Part shown: piece by piece, positions 1-10,499 of the stretch
Layout: every line of letters begins with the position of its first letter
How positions within the stretch are numbered: position 1 is the stretch's first letter
The notes under the pieces: generated by a model
The model's input: the letters and a program-made list of their open reading frames with translations, nothing else
What the model was told of the DNA's origin: nothing
The model's database searches: none
Source: Microglena sp. YARC
Taxonomy: Eukaryota; Chlorophyta; Chlorophyceae; Chlamydomonadales; Chlamydomonadaceae
Direction: 5' to 3'
NCBI GenBank assembly: GCA_022414725.1
Contig: CM039463.1
Location: forward strand, 73,543,093 to 73,607,092
DNA: 64,000 bases
Translations under genes and position numbers: made by a program

Positions 1-1016
1 ACGCATAACTTGAGCCACCTGTTGAATGGTCAACTTCTGGGCCGTGACGTGCGGGCGTAGGCCATATTCAATGAGGTTGGTGGTCCACTGCTGATGTGGG
101 GTGATGTGCAGGCGCTCCAAGGAACCCAACATCTGCAAGCAGAGCTGAGGATTGCAGGTCCCAAATTTCAGCTCAGCAGCAGAGAGCCACTCCAGCACCC
201 ACTGGTTTGAGGGCTTTGCACCAAGGTCAGCTAGGGCACGCATCAGCTCCACCAGCTCCAAGACCGTCCAGCCCTGAAGCCCTAAACCCTTGGCCATATC
301 AGCTACTGAACCATCCTCGTCCAAGGTGATGGAGTCTTGGGCGTAGCCCCCCTCCTCCAGGGGGCTGTGGGGGCCACAGGTCAAGGTAGCTAGGCAGAAG
401 CTCCACAGCCAATGAGAGGGGGGCTTGTGATCAAAGAAGGCCATAGTCTGGAGAATGACCAGGAGGTCGTAGGCGCTAGCTGTCCTGAGGTCCCGGTAAC
501 GGAGAGCAGCCAACCAGGAGTGTGGTAACTGGTGCCCCATTTTTCGAAAAGCCAACAGCATGCGGGTCAGATCCCCGTAGGTGAAGAATGGCAGCCTAGC
601 CTGGGTGTGCCAGTGCACGGCGGACAGCCAGCTAGAGAGAACATCCCCCCAGGGGGACTGGGGGGCTGCGGTGACGAGGGTGGTGCATGCTGCCCCTTCA
701 CCCGATTCCCCTTTCGTCGCCCCCTGTGCCAGCCTGGACTTTGGGGCAGCTTGAGCTTTTGGACCCACACCCTGACCTAGCGACCCCGAAACCATAACAG
801 CCACCCCCGAAACCAGATCTGCCAGCTGATGGTCAGAGAAGGGGGCTGTGTGGCTGGGGCTGTGGACGCGGCGGGGGGGTTGTAGCGGACAGAGGTTGTA
901 GCAGACGGCATTGCCTTGCAAAGCTCGGCGTGGGACGCTGCCAGGAAGCTGCCAACCCAGTGGACCGGAGGGGTGTACCCTAGGGTGGAGATAGCACCAG
1001 CAACGCTGCACAGCTC
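1..1016 (-). CDS. OPR-like repeat protein, 3' part, partial at left edge, one frame switch
   Basis: I translated this by hand on the minus strand. One frame stays open from about base 1035 down to base 1, so it leaves the window with no stop. It carries repeats with a P-x-x-x-W core: LPHSWLAAL (W codon 514-516), PPSHWLWSF (409-411), KPSNQWVLEWL (199-201) and TPHQQW (85-87). The last two tryptophans are exactly 38 codons apart. A further repeat, YTPPVHWVGSFLAASHAEL, lies at about 980-920 but in a different frame, so a frame switch falls between roughly 890 and 660. A G7 run at 873-879 is the obvious suspect for a one-base error; a short intron is the alternative. A splice acceptor (pyrimidine-rich CTACTCTTTCCAG) ends at 1017, so the exon starts at 1016. 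Known: OPR proteins are organelle RNA-binding factors in green algae. Target RNA and upstream exons are not visible. Confidence 0.6.
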
Positions 1017-1020
1017 CTGG

Positions 1021-1117
1021 AAAGAGTAGAAGTAAATAAATAAATAAACAAACAAACAAATAAATAAATATAAAAACGAGCAGACAAACAAAAACATACA
1101 CAAATAAATGGAAAAAA

Positions 1118-1151
<34 letters not shown>

Positions 1152-1160
1152 CTTTTTTCC
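1021..1160. repeat. AAAT/AAAC-rich microsatellite with poly-A and AT run
   Basis: Runs of AAAT and AAAC, a poly-A tract at about 1109-1134 and an (AT)n tract to about 1150. It lies in the presumed intron just upstream (minus strand) of the OPR-like exon. A degraded copy occurs at about 28320-28440. Confidence 0.85.
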
Positions 1161-1164
1161 ATTA

Positions 1165-1440
1165 TGGTCGGCTGCTTGAAGAGCTGTCCCTAAGATACAA
1201 GCTTCTCATCCAATCAGCTATTCCTTCCCCCCTACCTCTACCTACACAAACACACATACGCGCACACAAGTCACCATCGCCCCTCCCCCCCTACCTATAA
1301 ACACACACATACACACGTCACCATCGCCCCCCATCCCATAGCTGTTCTTGTCCTTTCCCTGTTCTTTTCCTTGGTCACAGAGGGCTAGTTTTAAATCTGA
1401 TGAGCCCTTCCCTGGTTCCCCCCTTCAAAACAAAAAGTAA
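1165..1440. other. Unexplained intronic or intergenic sequence, CA/CCCC-rich
   Basis: I see no gene here. The sequence has scattered ACACAC and CCCC patches. It recurs with many small indels at about 28445-28900. Confidence 0.5.
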
Positions 1441-2408
1441 AGGAAAGTAAAAACAAACAAGTAAATACAAGTGAAACAAAACGCCCCCAATCCCACCTTG
1501 AGTCACATTGCCGGCTGCCCTTGGTGCTGACCCAAAGGGGAAAAAGGTAGAAACAAATGAGTAAATAACATTAAAAAAACAAAAATGGCTCCAATCTCAC
1601 GTTCTACCTCATGGTTGGATGCCCGAAGGGCTGAACCAAAGAAGGAAAACAAGTAAAAACAAATGAGTAAATAATAGTCAAACGAAACAAAATCGCCCCC
1701 AATCCCACATTGTTCCTCATGGTTGGCTGCCCAACGTGCTGAACCAACGAGGAAAAACAAGTAAAAACAAATGAGTAAATAATAGTGACACAAAACAAAA
1801 TCGCCCCCCATCCCACATTGTTCCTCATGGTTGGCTGCCCAACGTGCTGACCCAAAGAATAAGAAAAAAGGAAAACAGGAAATGAGTAAATACTAGCTTT
1901 TATAAAAAACAAAATCGTCCCAATCCCACCTTGTTCCTCATGGTTGGATGCTCTATGTGCTGAACCAAAGAAGAAAAACAAGTAAAATCAAGTGAGTATT
2001 ATTTAAATAATAGTAAAAAATGAAACAATAGTAAATAATAGTAAAACAAATCGTCCCAATCCCACCTTGTTCCTCTTGGTTGGCTGCCCTTAGTGCTGAC
2101 CCAAAGAAGAATGACAAGTAAAAATAAATGAGTAAACAATAGAAAAAAAACGTAATCGGCCCCAATCCCACCTTGTTCCTCTTGGTTGACTGCCCTAAGA
2201 GCTGAACCAAAGAAGAAAAACAAGTAAAAACAAATGAGTAAATAATAGTCAAACAAAACAAATTGTCCCCAATCCCACATTGTTCCTCATGGTTGGCTGC
2301 CCAACGTGCTGACCCAAAGAATAAGAAAAAAGGAAAACAGGAAATGAGTAAATACTAGCTTTTATAAAAAACAAAATCGTCCCTATCCCACCTTGTTTCT
2401 CATGGTTG
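1440..2408. repeat. Tandem array, 105-130 bp unit, left part
   Basis: About eight imperfect units, each with a core like CCTTGTTCCTCATGGTTGG followed by an A-rich stretch containing AAATGAGTAAATA. The cores lie near 1509, 1614, 1722, 1828, 1944, 2075, 2180, 2290 and 2404. The array is interrupted by the 2414-6704 element and resumes at 6705. The minus-strand ORFs in it are simple translations of the repeat and differ by frame from unit to unit. Confidence 0.9.
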
Positions 2409-2413
2409 GATGC

Positions 2414-2711
2414 TATCAGCTTGGATAACACTCCGGAGAGTGGACTTTGTGTGTGCAGCACGCCAATCTATAAATGCGGAGACGAGAATAAGTTACAAGC
2501 ACAGGAGACCCATTAAGGGGCACCGGTGGAGGAAAGGGGGCGGTAGCCTGGAACCTGATCAGGGTACAGGCTAGACAGCGCGTGTCAGAAGAACCGATGA
2601 CGCAGTCAACAGGAAGCTGACATAGTACTGTCAGGACCGATAGTTCTAAGGGAGTACACAAGGAGTCACCAAGACATAAAACAAGCGAGAGCACCGCTAT
2701 TCATGCTGATA
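2414..2711 (-). repeat. LTR (3' LTR in element orientation)
   Basis: Begins TATCAGC and ends GCTGATA. It matches 6407-6704 with roughly two substitutions (for example GAGTGGAC versus GAGTAGAC). Its inner edge abuts the PPT-like motif. Confidence 0.9.
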
Positions 2712-2757
2712 CTCCACCTATGACGCAGGTGACATACAATACTAGTACTCCACCTAT
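2712..2757 (-). promoter_or_regulatory. Polypurine tract, present twice
   Basis: On the minus strand ATAGGTGGAG directly precedes the 3' LTR (2712-2721). A second copy lies at 2748-2757. The copia element has the same doubled arrangement at 9195-9204 and 9231-9240. Confidence 0.6.
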
Positions 2758-4218
2758 GGCACTGGGGACATAGAACCATAACTTGGTAGCAAACACAAAT
2801 TATTAAGGAATGGCGGAAAAACAGGAAACCAGAAGAAAGCCTTGTCTAAAATAAAAGGATGAGAAAGGATGAACCAAAAACCACTGTAGTACTCCGAAAA
2901 TGTAGCAGCAAAAAACTTGGGTCATACCGAGCTGAGCTAAGACCAAAATGGAAATGTAACCATCCATGGTAAGCGCAAAAATACTATTCATCCAGAATAG
3001 TAGGCACCAAACCAGAAAATCACAGGGAGGCCAAACAGAAATCAATCCTATAACCAAAGGAAGGGGAACAACGGTGACTGAAAGAACCGAGAACTTAACC
3101 TAAAGAGAAGACTGAAAAAAATCGTATATCAAAGTTGGGGAACAACGGTATAGAAAACCCGATCCGGGAATAGGAACCTAACGCCAATCAATGATAACCA
3201 AAGAGACGGATTGAAATATCGTGTGAGAGCAGCACACGAGAGAATCAAAGCCTAAAGGACGCAGACAAGAGGACACTAAAGACTACGATGGAAAAATAAA
3301 GTCGATGGAAAAATCCACTACCTTAAAAACTATTCTTAGCATAGAATTCATGACTAGGTAAGGATGAAAAAACCATGATGAACTGGTTTCTCACTCAAAG
3401 ATGGAAGTAAGAAGATTTATGAAAGTTAATTATCATAAATCCCCAGCTACGGCACTAACGAAAAACATTCTAAGAGGTGGGTATCGCACCGCAAAGAACT
3501 CATGCACTCAAGACACACCAAGCGCCTAACCACAAGCAAACCAAACCTGCAGTAACTGAAAAAATCCAAAGGATGCGAAGTTAAAATTTTCAAGAAACTT
3601 GTAACCAACAAAGGAAACACAGTTCAATGAACAATAGAAGGGTAGATGTACAACCATAGTACATAAAACCTATTGTCCACCTGAAAAATAGTAAACGCAT
3701 AAAAGGGACTTCAAAGAATTTACTGCAAAGGAAGGAATGAAAGGGCGCTTGAAATACACTCGGAAGAACAAGAAAGAGGTGAGCGGCGGTACATCTGCAA
3801 GTACAACTGCAAGGACATCTGCAAATACAACTGCAAGATGACCCAGCCCACCAAATTACAGTAAAACCCAAAGGGAAATAACTACTACACTCCACAAAAA
3901 GTTCCAATCACATGAGGGGCTGGTGATCTAAAAACAGTGTGGAGTAAAAAGAAATAGCTAATCTATGATGAGCTCCACCGAACGAACCATCTGCCTATGG
4001 AACTAAGAGTCAGAAACCATCAAGACGCTATAACGGTGGTCTGAATTAAGTACCACCTTCCACCAAAACCAAGAAAGACAGCTGAAAGGAAGCTGCCTAA
4101 ACAAAGCGTCGTAACGCTCCACCAATCTAGATTACCCTATAAGTCAGTCTAGGAGGTGCTGAGGAATAGGCACTCACACATAGGGCCATGTTAACCTACG
4201 TATGAGAACCAGCAGCAC
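2758..4218. other. Degenerate interior of the LTR element
   Basis: Noncoding by eye, A-rich, with many stops in all frames. A patch at about 3130-3200, containing the phrase GATCCGGGAATAGGAACCTAA, is shared with the 3' region of the copia element at about 9425-9480. This supports common ancestry. Confidence 0.5.
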
Positions 4219-4587
4219 CTAAAACAATGAATCCTGGGTTGACTGTAACACCCCAGCCATACGCAGTATCAAGCTAGACCAGTGTTCAAGATCATCACTT
4301 ACCCATTCGGCAACGGCTACATCATCACATGGGCTTGACCCGAGTAATCCACCAGGGACGACAGGAGGCGTCGGAATTATCGACACCCGCGAGCCATCCG
4401 AGATGGTCGGAGGTTGGCGACTATTAGTCAATGGACCTGATCCAGGTACCACTATGATCGAAGGCTGTCTAAATCCTAAAGCTTCACCGCTAAAACGTGG
4501 CACAGAGGAGGGCCTGGCGACCCCCTGAGATTCGGCTAAGATTATAGTTGGATATCCAACTCCCACCCGCCCTAAAACTTCACACAC
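4219..4587 (-). pseudogene. Remnant of copia pol, linker between integrase and RT
   Basis: A 122-codon frame whose product aligns by eye with the copia pol product at about 11280-11570. The shared stretch ILAESQGVARPSS is followed by matching short blocks (EALG, DDVA, SDDL-HWS). No integrase or RT catalytic residues lie in this stretch. It is an isolated fragment. Confidence 0.7.
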
Positions 4588-4589
4588 AA

Positions 4590-5200
4590 TACAGCAAGAT
4601 CAGGCCCTGGTCTAGAATGCAACAATGATACATCCAGCCAGGCCAGCCAACAACAATTGGGGTTGTTAAAGGGCGTAGGGAATTACCGGTAACACATAAC
4701 ATATCACCGTTTGATGACAGGAGGGATGCAAGCGGGCACGGGGACCCATACTAATGGGAGAACCCAGAAAGACAGTTTAGAACTGAACTGGAGATAGAGA
4801 GTACATCACTACTCACTACTAACTGGCGCAACATTGGAAACCCAAATATAATAACCCTTACTCACCAGGGAATACCCAACCAGTCTACCAAATAATGCCT
4901 TTCTAACTAGCTTGTTGCGTGACTGCCCAATACTAAGATTACATAGCAAGGGCAACCAAACAAACGCAACAACGACACATCAGGTGCAACCCCAAAGAAA
5001 AGCTCCGAAGGAGTCTTGTCTCCCTAGATGAACACGCGATTGCAAAGATAACACACTAGCACCATGCTGAGCAGTGTCATCATCAACAACTCATGCATGC
5101 CCCAACTAATCGAGATCAACCATGCCTCTATACCACTTAACTAAAAATTCCTAAGCCCTATCAGAACTCAAACACTTGAACTCAAACTCACGTAGCTAAG
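4590..5200 (-). pseudogene. Decayed integrase fragment
   Basis: Nucleotide phrases follow the copia integrase region at about 11900-12310 in the same order (for example CAACAACGACACATCAGGTG near 4970 against 11989), but with indels and stops. There is no open frame. Sequence homologous to the copia RT and RNase H is not evident elsewhere in the element. Confidence 0.6.
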
Positions 5201-6081
5201 GCATACACCTAAGGGGGGAACCAGGGGCACGGGAAGACAAAGTAGTAACCTCTGTCGAACCACGGAACGCACCCAGGGGTCACAAGGAGCCTAAGAGAGG
5301 AAATATCCACCAAGATATCATGCCAAAGATCCTCCACGGCCGCTGGACTAGGGCCAGGACGGCGTCCACTGCGGCCTGTAGCATGGGCGAAGTCCGGCGC
5401 TGCGAGACCTGGGATCACAGAAGGTGGGGAAGCGTTAGGTCGAAGTCGAGATTTGAGGTATGGGAAAAAGGAGACGAGAATGACAGTGCAGCAAGTCACA
5501 CCTGGTGCAGAAAATCGCACCAATGGCAGAAAATCGCAAATCGCAAGGGCAGAATTCGAACATTTATCGCTAGGATGCGAAGAGCAGAGCCGAGGCATGT
5601 AAAGGTCCTAATATCCCGCCGTCGATGATCAGTCAATCCCAAGTCCCCCCCTCTATCGCTCGACTCACCCGGTTGGGGGGTAGAGGGAGCAGCACCCGTA
5701 GTGGTGCTGACCATACCCCCCTGCTTCCTACCACCTCCAGAATCTCCAGGTCCAGACGCGTAGGTCGTCCTCCTCTGGCGAATCCTACGGCAGTGCCGGC
5801 GATCCGCCAGTTTGATCGAAAAATTTCTCCAGAAGGTAGCACAGAGCCACTAGAGCGCAAGCTCATGCCAGGAGCCGACCGTCGGCTGGGCAGAGCAAAG
5901 GGGGCAAAGACGACGTAGACATCAGCAGGGAGCTTGGTCGGCTTGGCAACCTCCGGTATGCAGGCAGAGCCTCAAACACCGGAGAAAGGTTAGCGACGTC
6001 AAGGACGCGAGCAGACGAAGACGGGGTATCTCCACCGATGTCCAGGCTAGTCGCCGACTTGAGTCTGCACGTCACAGTCAT
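5201..6081 (-). pseudogene. Degenerate gag-region sequence
   Basis: Fairly GC-rich sequence lying where the copia element has gag. It contains overlapping short ORFs on both strands but no single frame. I cannot align it convincingly to the copia gag by eye, so it may be a diverged or different gag. Confidence 0.3.
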
Positions 6082-6369
6082 CTACGACAGACGGGAGGAG
6101 GCGACAGACGGCAGGGGAGGAAAAAGAAGAGAAGATGGAGGAATGACCGGGGGGGTTACTTCCACGATGGCGGAAGGACTCTCATGACCGCTAGCAGAGG
6201 CAGCTGGTGCACAAACGTCTAGCCAATCATCAAGAGGAGCCGTTCCTCCGTTGGAAGGATTGGTCGCAGCCATCGCTGAGAATGATACTGCGCATCCCGC
6301 GCGTCCAGGAAAGACCATCCATGTCATGGAGTTTCTCAAAATGGCGGGAGGTCCTCGCGGAAGTTGCAT
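6082..6369 (-). pseudogene. Truncated gag, N-terminal part
   Basis: A 95-codon frame starting MQLPRGPPA, the same start as the copia gag at 15208. Further matches are DWLD-CAPAAS and the ESPSAI block. The frame stops after 95 residues, against 737 in the copia gag, so no functional capsid protein can come from it. Confidence 0.75.
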
Positions 6370-6388
6370 CGCAAAGCAGTGGTAGTAA

Positions 6389-6406
6389 ATGAAGGGCCGT
6401 ATAACC
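6389..6406 (-). promoter_or_regulatory. Primer-binding-site region
   Basis: Directly inside the 5' LTR. Read on the plus strand the sequence up to the LTR edge resembles a tRNA D-arm to anticodon-arm: GCAGTGGTAG at 6377-6386, then GGGCCGTATAACC ending at 6406. Drosophila copia and yeast Ty5 are known to use an initiator-tRNA half of this kind. The match here is imperfect. Confidence 0.45.
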
Positions 6407-6704
6407 TATCAGCTTGGATAACACTCCGGAGAGTAGACTTTGTGTGTGCAGCACGCCAATCTATAAATGCGGAGACGAGAATAAGTTACAAGCACAGGAG
6501 ACCCATTAAGGGGCACCAGTGGAGGAAAGGGGGCGGTAGCCTGGAACCTGATCAGGGTACAGGCTAGACAGCGCGTGTCAGAAGAACCGATGACGCAGTC
6601 AACAGGAAGCTGACATAGTACTGTCAGGACCGATAGTTCTAAGGGAGTACACAAGGAGTCACCAAGACATAAAACAAGCGAGAGCACCGCTATTCATGCT
6701 GATA
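6407..6704 (-). repeat. LTR (5' LTR in element orientation)
   Basis: 298 bp, TATCAGC to GCTGATA, followed by the GATGC target duplication at 6705-6709. Confidence 0.9.
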
Positions 6705-7330
6705 GATGCTCTAAGTGCTGAACCAAAGAAGAAAAACAAGTAAAATCAAGTGAGTATTATTTAAATAATAGTAAAAAATGAAACAATAGTAAATAATAGT
6801 AAAACAAATCGTCCCAATCCCACCTTGTTCCTCTTGGTTGGCTGCCCTTAGTGCTGACCCAAAGAAGAATGACAAGTAAAAATAAATGAGTAAACAATAG
6901 AAAAAAAACGTAATCGGCCCCAATCCCACCTTGTTCCTCTTGGTTGACTGCCCTAAGAGCTGAACCAAAGAAGAAAAACAAGTAAAAACAAATGAGTAAA
7001 TAATAGTCAAACAAAACAAATTGTCCCCAGTCCCACATTGTTCCTCATGGTTGGCTGCCCAACGTGCTGACCCAAAGAAGAAGAAAAAAGGAAAACAGGA
7101 AATGAGTAAATACTAGCTTTTATAAAAAACAAAATCGTCCCAATCCCACCTTGTTCCTCATGGTTGGATGCTCTAAGTGCTGACCCAAAAAAGAAAAAAA
7201 GTAAAAACAAGTGAGTATTATTTAAATAATAGTAAAAATGGAAAAATAGTAAATAATAGTAAAACAAATCGTCCCCAATCCCACCTTGTTCCTCATGGTT
7301 GGCTGCCCAAAGTGCTGACCCAAAGAAGTT
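6705..7330. repeat. Tandem array, 105-130 bp unit, right part
   Basis: Continuation of the 1440-2408 array. Cores lie near 6834, 6940, 7048, 7163 and 7298. The stretch from about 6705 to 7165 is almost a second copy of about 1945-2408, so the array was also duplicated around the insertion site. Confidence 0.9.
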
Positions 7331-7905
7331 AGCAGCTCATCCAGCCAGCCTCGTGTTGGCAGGTACCTAGTGGCAACAAAATTTGTGTTTGTTAGTTAGT
7401 TAGTTAGTTGGCCAATTTGGTGTTTGGTTGTCAGTTCAGAAGCACGCATCTCATCCAGCCAGCCACGTGTTGGCAGGTACCTAGTTGCAACCCATTGGGT
7501 GCTTGTCAGTTGTTCGTTGTTAATTGTTGGTTGATCAGTCAATTTCATCCAGCCAGCCACATGTTGGCAGGTACCTAGTTGCAACCAAATTGGTGCTTGT
7601 CAGTTGTTGGTTGCCAGTTGTTGGTTGATTAGTCACTTTCATCCAGCCAGCTACGTGTTGGCAGGTACCTAGTTGCAACCCAATTGGTGTTTGTCAGTTA
7701 GTTAGTTAGTTAGTTAGTTGGCCGATTTGGTGTTTGGTTGTCAGTTCAGAAGCACGCATCTCATCCAGCCAGCCACATGCGTTGGCAGGTACCAAGTTGC
7801 AGCAAATTGGTGTTTGGTTGTCAGTTGGTGGTTGGAGGATGACAGTTGTTGGTTGTCAGTTAAGCACACCTCTCATCCAGCCAGCCGCGTGTTGGCAGGT
7901 ACCTA
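7330..7905. repeat. Tandem array, ~110 bp unit with CATCCAGCCAGCC core
   Basis: About five units that combine CATCCAGCCAGCC, GTTGGCAGGTACC and a GTTAGTTAGTT or TTGGTTGTCAG stretch. Cores lie near 7338, 7452, 7546, 7640, 7762 and 7875. A degraded copy is at about 30160-30500, next to the assembly gap. Confidence 0.85.
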
Positions 7906-8811
7906 GTTGTAACCAATCTGGTGTTTGGTTGTCAGTTGGTTAGCCAATTTGGTGTTTAGTTGTCAGTTGGTTAGCCAATTTGGTGTTTGGTTGTCAGTTG
8001 GTTAGCCAACTCGGTGTTTGGTTGTCAGTTGGTTAGCCAATTCGGTGTTTGGTTGTCAGTTGGTTAGCTAATTCGGTGTTTGATTGTCAGTTGGTTAGCC
8101 AATCCGGTGTTTGGTTGTCAGTTGGTTAGCCAATTCGGTGTTTGGTTGTCAGTTGGTTAGCCAATTCGGTGTTTGGTTGTCAGTTGGTTAGCCAATTCGG
8201 TGTTTGGTTGTCAGTTGGTTAGCCAATTCGGTGTTTGGTTGTCAGTTGGTTAGCCAATTCGGTGTTTGGTTGTCAGTTGGTTAGCCAATTCGGTGTTTGG
8301 TTGTCAGTTGGTTAGACGTTTCGGTGTTTGGTTGTCAGTTGGTTAGCCAATTCGGTGTTTGGTTGTCAGTTGGTTAGCCAATTCGGTGTTTGGTTGTCAG
8401 TTGGTTAGCCAATTCGGTGTTTGGTTGTCAGTTGGTTAGCCAATTCGGTGTTTGGTTGTCAGTTGGTTAGCCAATTCGGTGTTTGGTTGTCAGTTGGTTA
8501 GCCAATTCGGTGTTTGGTTGTCAGTTGATTAGCCAATTCGGTGTTTGGTTGTCAGTTGGTTAGCCAATTCGGTGTTTGGTTGTCAGTTGGTTAGCCAATT
8601 CGGTGTTTGGTTGTCAGTTGGTTAGCCAATCCGGTGTTTGGTTGTCAGTTGGTTAGCCAATTCGGTGTTTGGTTGTCAGTTGGTTAGCCAATTCGGTGTT
8701 TGGTTGTCAGTTGGTTAGCCAATTCGGTGTTTGGTTGTCAGTTGGTTAGCCATTTCGGTGTTTGGTTGTCAGTTAGTTACCCAATTCGGTGTTTGGTTGT
8801 TAGTTGGTTAG
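7906..8811. repeat. 31-bp minisatellite, about 29 copies
   Basis: The unit is TTAGCCAATTCGGTGTTTGG plus TTGTCAGTTGG. Exact 31-bp spacing can be read from the block start at 8161 to 8192. The copia element inserted in this array at 8812, duplicating GTTAG from it. Confidence 0.95.
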
Positions 8812-9194
8812 TATCAGCTAGAAAGCACTTCGAAGAGTGGAGAGAGATGTATGCAGCGGAGACAGACGCGCCAATCTATACACGGAGACAAGAATAGCGT
8901 TACAAGGACAGGCGGATGCCAAAGAACACCAGCGGTGGGAGAGGCGGACGCCTGTAACCTGACTAGACCCTAAGTCAGGAATCTTAAGCCAGGCACCGGC
9001 TATACAGAGTGTGTCAGTGAGAGACCGATGACGCAGTCAACAGGAAGCTGTCACCGTGTCATGAAGGATGACACAGTCTACGGGAAGCTGACACAGTACA
9101 GACAGAAACACTGTCTGGGCCGATAGTTCTAAGGAAGTACATAAGTAGTCACCAAGTCATAAAACGCGTGAGAGCACCGCAATTCATGCTGACA
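8812..9194 (-). repeat. Copia 3' LTR
   Basis: 383 bp, matching 15244-15626 with about one difference (GGCGGACGCC versus GGCGGATGCC). It carries the phrase CGATGACGCAGTCAACAGGA, which is shared with the shorter element's LTR, so the two families are related. Confidence 0.95.
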
Positions 9195-9240
9195 CTCCAC
9201 CTATGACACAGGTGACATGCAATACTACCTCTCCACCTAT
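9195..9240 (-). promoter_or_regulatory. Copia polypurine tract, doubled
   Basis: Minus-strand ATAGGTGGAG abuts the 3' LTR (9195-9204) and recurs 36 bases upstream (9231-9240). The abutting copy would prime plus-strand DNA synthesis. Confidence 0.65.
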
Positions 9241-9516
9241 GGCACTGGGGACATAGAACTATATGTAACATATATAAAAAAAAAAAAATCAAAGAACTCC
9301 GAAAAATCGAGAGAACTTCAAATGGAACCCAAAGGGTTATAGGAAGGAATGAAACAAGGCAAAAAATTCTAAAACAATTTGCCAAGCTAGAAAGAGAGGA
9401 AAAACTAATATCAAAAATGGGTAACAACGGTATAGAAAACCCGATCCGGGAATAGGAACCTAATGCCAAACTTTGATAACGAAAAGAAACTAATATGACC
9501 AAATGCAAGGATGACC
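9241..9516 (-). other. Copia 3' untranslated stretch
   Basis: Lies between the RNase H stop and the PPT. No coding signal. It includes an A-rich run near 9275 and a patch shared with the shorter element at about 3130-3200. Confidence 0.6.
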
Positions 9517-10075
9517 CTAAGAAGAAGCGGTCATACCTAACATGCGGACAAACCTCCAGAACACAGCAGGATCAAGGGGCTTGGTGAAGGGGTCAGCACA
9601 GTTATCCACGGTGTTAACATAGGCAACATCCAGTGAACCATCCTCCACCAGCTCCTTGATGTAGTGATGAATAACATCAATGTGCTTGCTGCGAGGCAGG
9701 AGCTGCCAGTCTTTGGCCCAACTTAGAGACCCTAAGTTGTCACCCTGAATGGTAACCAAAGCACAAGGCAGACCCAGATCCACCCTCAATTTCTTCAACC
9801 ATTGTACCTCCCTGGCAGCCTGGGACAGGGCCTGATACTCAGCCTCACTAGAGCTAATGGCAACAGTAGGCTGCCTCTTGCTCATCCAGTTCACTATGCA
9901 CCCCCCAGCTAGCACAGCAAAGCCAGTCTGAGACCGCCTGTCAGACCCATCATCAGCAAAGGATGAGTCACTAAAGACAGTAAAAGAGAACTCAGGGTTG
10001 TGGGTGTAAGTGAGACCCAGGTGGGAATGTGTTCTCAAATACAAGAGCAACCGCTTGGCAGCCCCCAGAGAGGGA
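9517..10075 (-). pseudogene. Copia RNase H, third frame of a broken pol
   Basis: RNase H of the copia pol polyprotein degrades the RNA of the RNA:DNA hybrid. Visible catalytic positions are the D of VFSDSSFADD, the E of SSSEAEYQAL, the D of QGDN and the final D of NCADPFTKPL, so the acidic set is complete. The frame ends with a stop at 9517. It continues upstream, where the RT-RNase H linker reads ...KRLLLYLRTH, but the RT itself is in another frame. The switch falls at about 10060-10075 around a CTCTGGGGG run. The domain would not be made from this copy without a frame correction. Confidence 0.85.
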
Positions 10076-10499
10076 CGGTAGGGTGAGCAGAAAACCTGGA
10101 CAGGTAGCTCACAGCAAAAGAAATATCAGGCCTGGTGCAAGTAGCCAGGTATAGCAAAGCACCCACAAGAGAGAGGTACTGGCTATTAGACGGCAGGGGT
10201 TCTCCAGGGGCGTCAGAAACGGTGGACTTGGCCATGGGGGCAGCAAACCTGGGTGGGGCAGCATCAGTAAGACCAAACTGCTCCACCAGATCAACAATGT
10301 AGGTGTGCTGAGAAATGTTGATCTGAACACACCTGCCTTCAGAATCAAGTGTAACATGCATGTCCAAAGAGAGGAACTGAACCGGAACACCCATCTCTTT
10401 GACCTCCCAGCCAGCCTTTTCCATAGCCTGGATAAGCAACACATACCTATCCAGCTCACTAAAAGCACAGATAAAATCATCAACATAGGTCAGAACATA
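10035..10499 (-). pseudogene. Copia reverse transcriptase, C-terminal half in a shifted frame
   Basis: Carries the RT catalytic box as TYVDDFICAF (the two D residues are the metal ligands). The later copia blocks follow: SQYLSLVGALLYL, TRPDISFAVSYLSRF, and the FGLTDAAP region. The N-terminal half of RT is in the preceding frame, which stops at 10490 within GGAGCTATGTTCTGA. The switch is at about 10495-10500, just before the catalytic box. Both halves are otherwise well conserved, so this is a recent lesion or a base-calling error. Confidence 0.85.

Larger units (their letters stand above)
2414..6704 (-). mobile_element. Copia-related LTR retrotransposon, decayed and probably non-autonomous
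   Basis: Two 298-bp LTRs differ at only about two positions. They are flanked by a 5-bp target duplication, GATGC, at 2409-2413 and 6705-6709. The ends are the inverted pair TATCAGC/GCTGATA. The interior keeps short pieces recognisably related to the full copia element at 8812-15626 (gag start, integrase region, integrase-RT linker) but no continuous gag or pol. The PPT-like and primer-site regions match the larger element, so it could be mobilised in trans. Near-identical LTRs together with a rotten interior argue that it transposed recently in its already defective form. Confidence 0.85.

Noticed and set aside
1503..2461. Hydrophobic minus-strand ORFs resembling membrane proteins (Leu/Phe/Tyr-rich)
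   Set aside because: Translations of the A-rich 105-130 bp tandem unit; frames change from unit to unit.
5320..5918. Plus-strand ORFs of about 100 codons within the LTR element
   Set aside because: Antisense to the gag-region remnant; no motif and no homology visible.
7906..8811. Possible CRISPR array (regular 31-bp repeat)
   Set aside because: No unique spacers; units are contiguous and near-identical, and the surrounding sequence is eukaryotic.
10109..10486. Alternative 125-codon frame over the RT region
   Set aside because: It is a shadow frame; the RT blocks, including the YVDD box, are read in the frame of 10035-10499.
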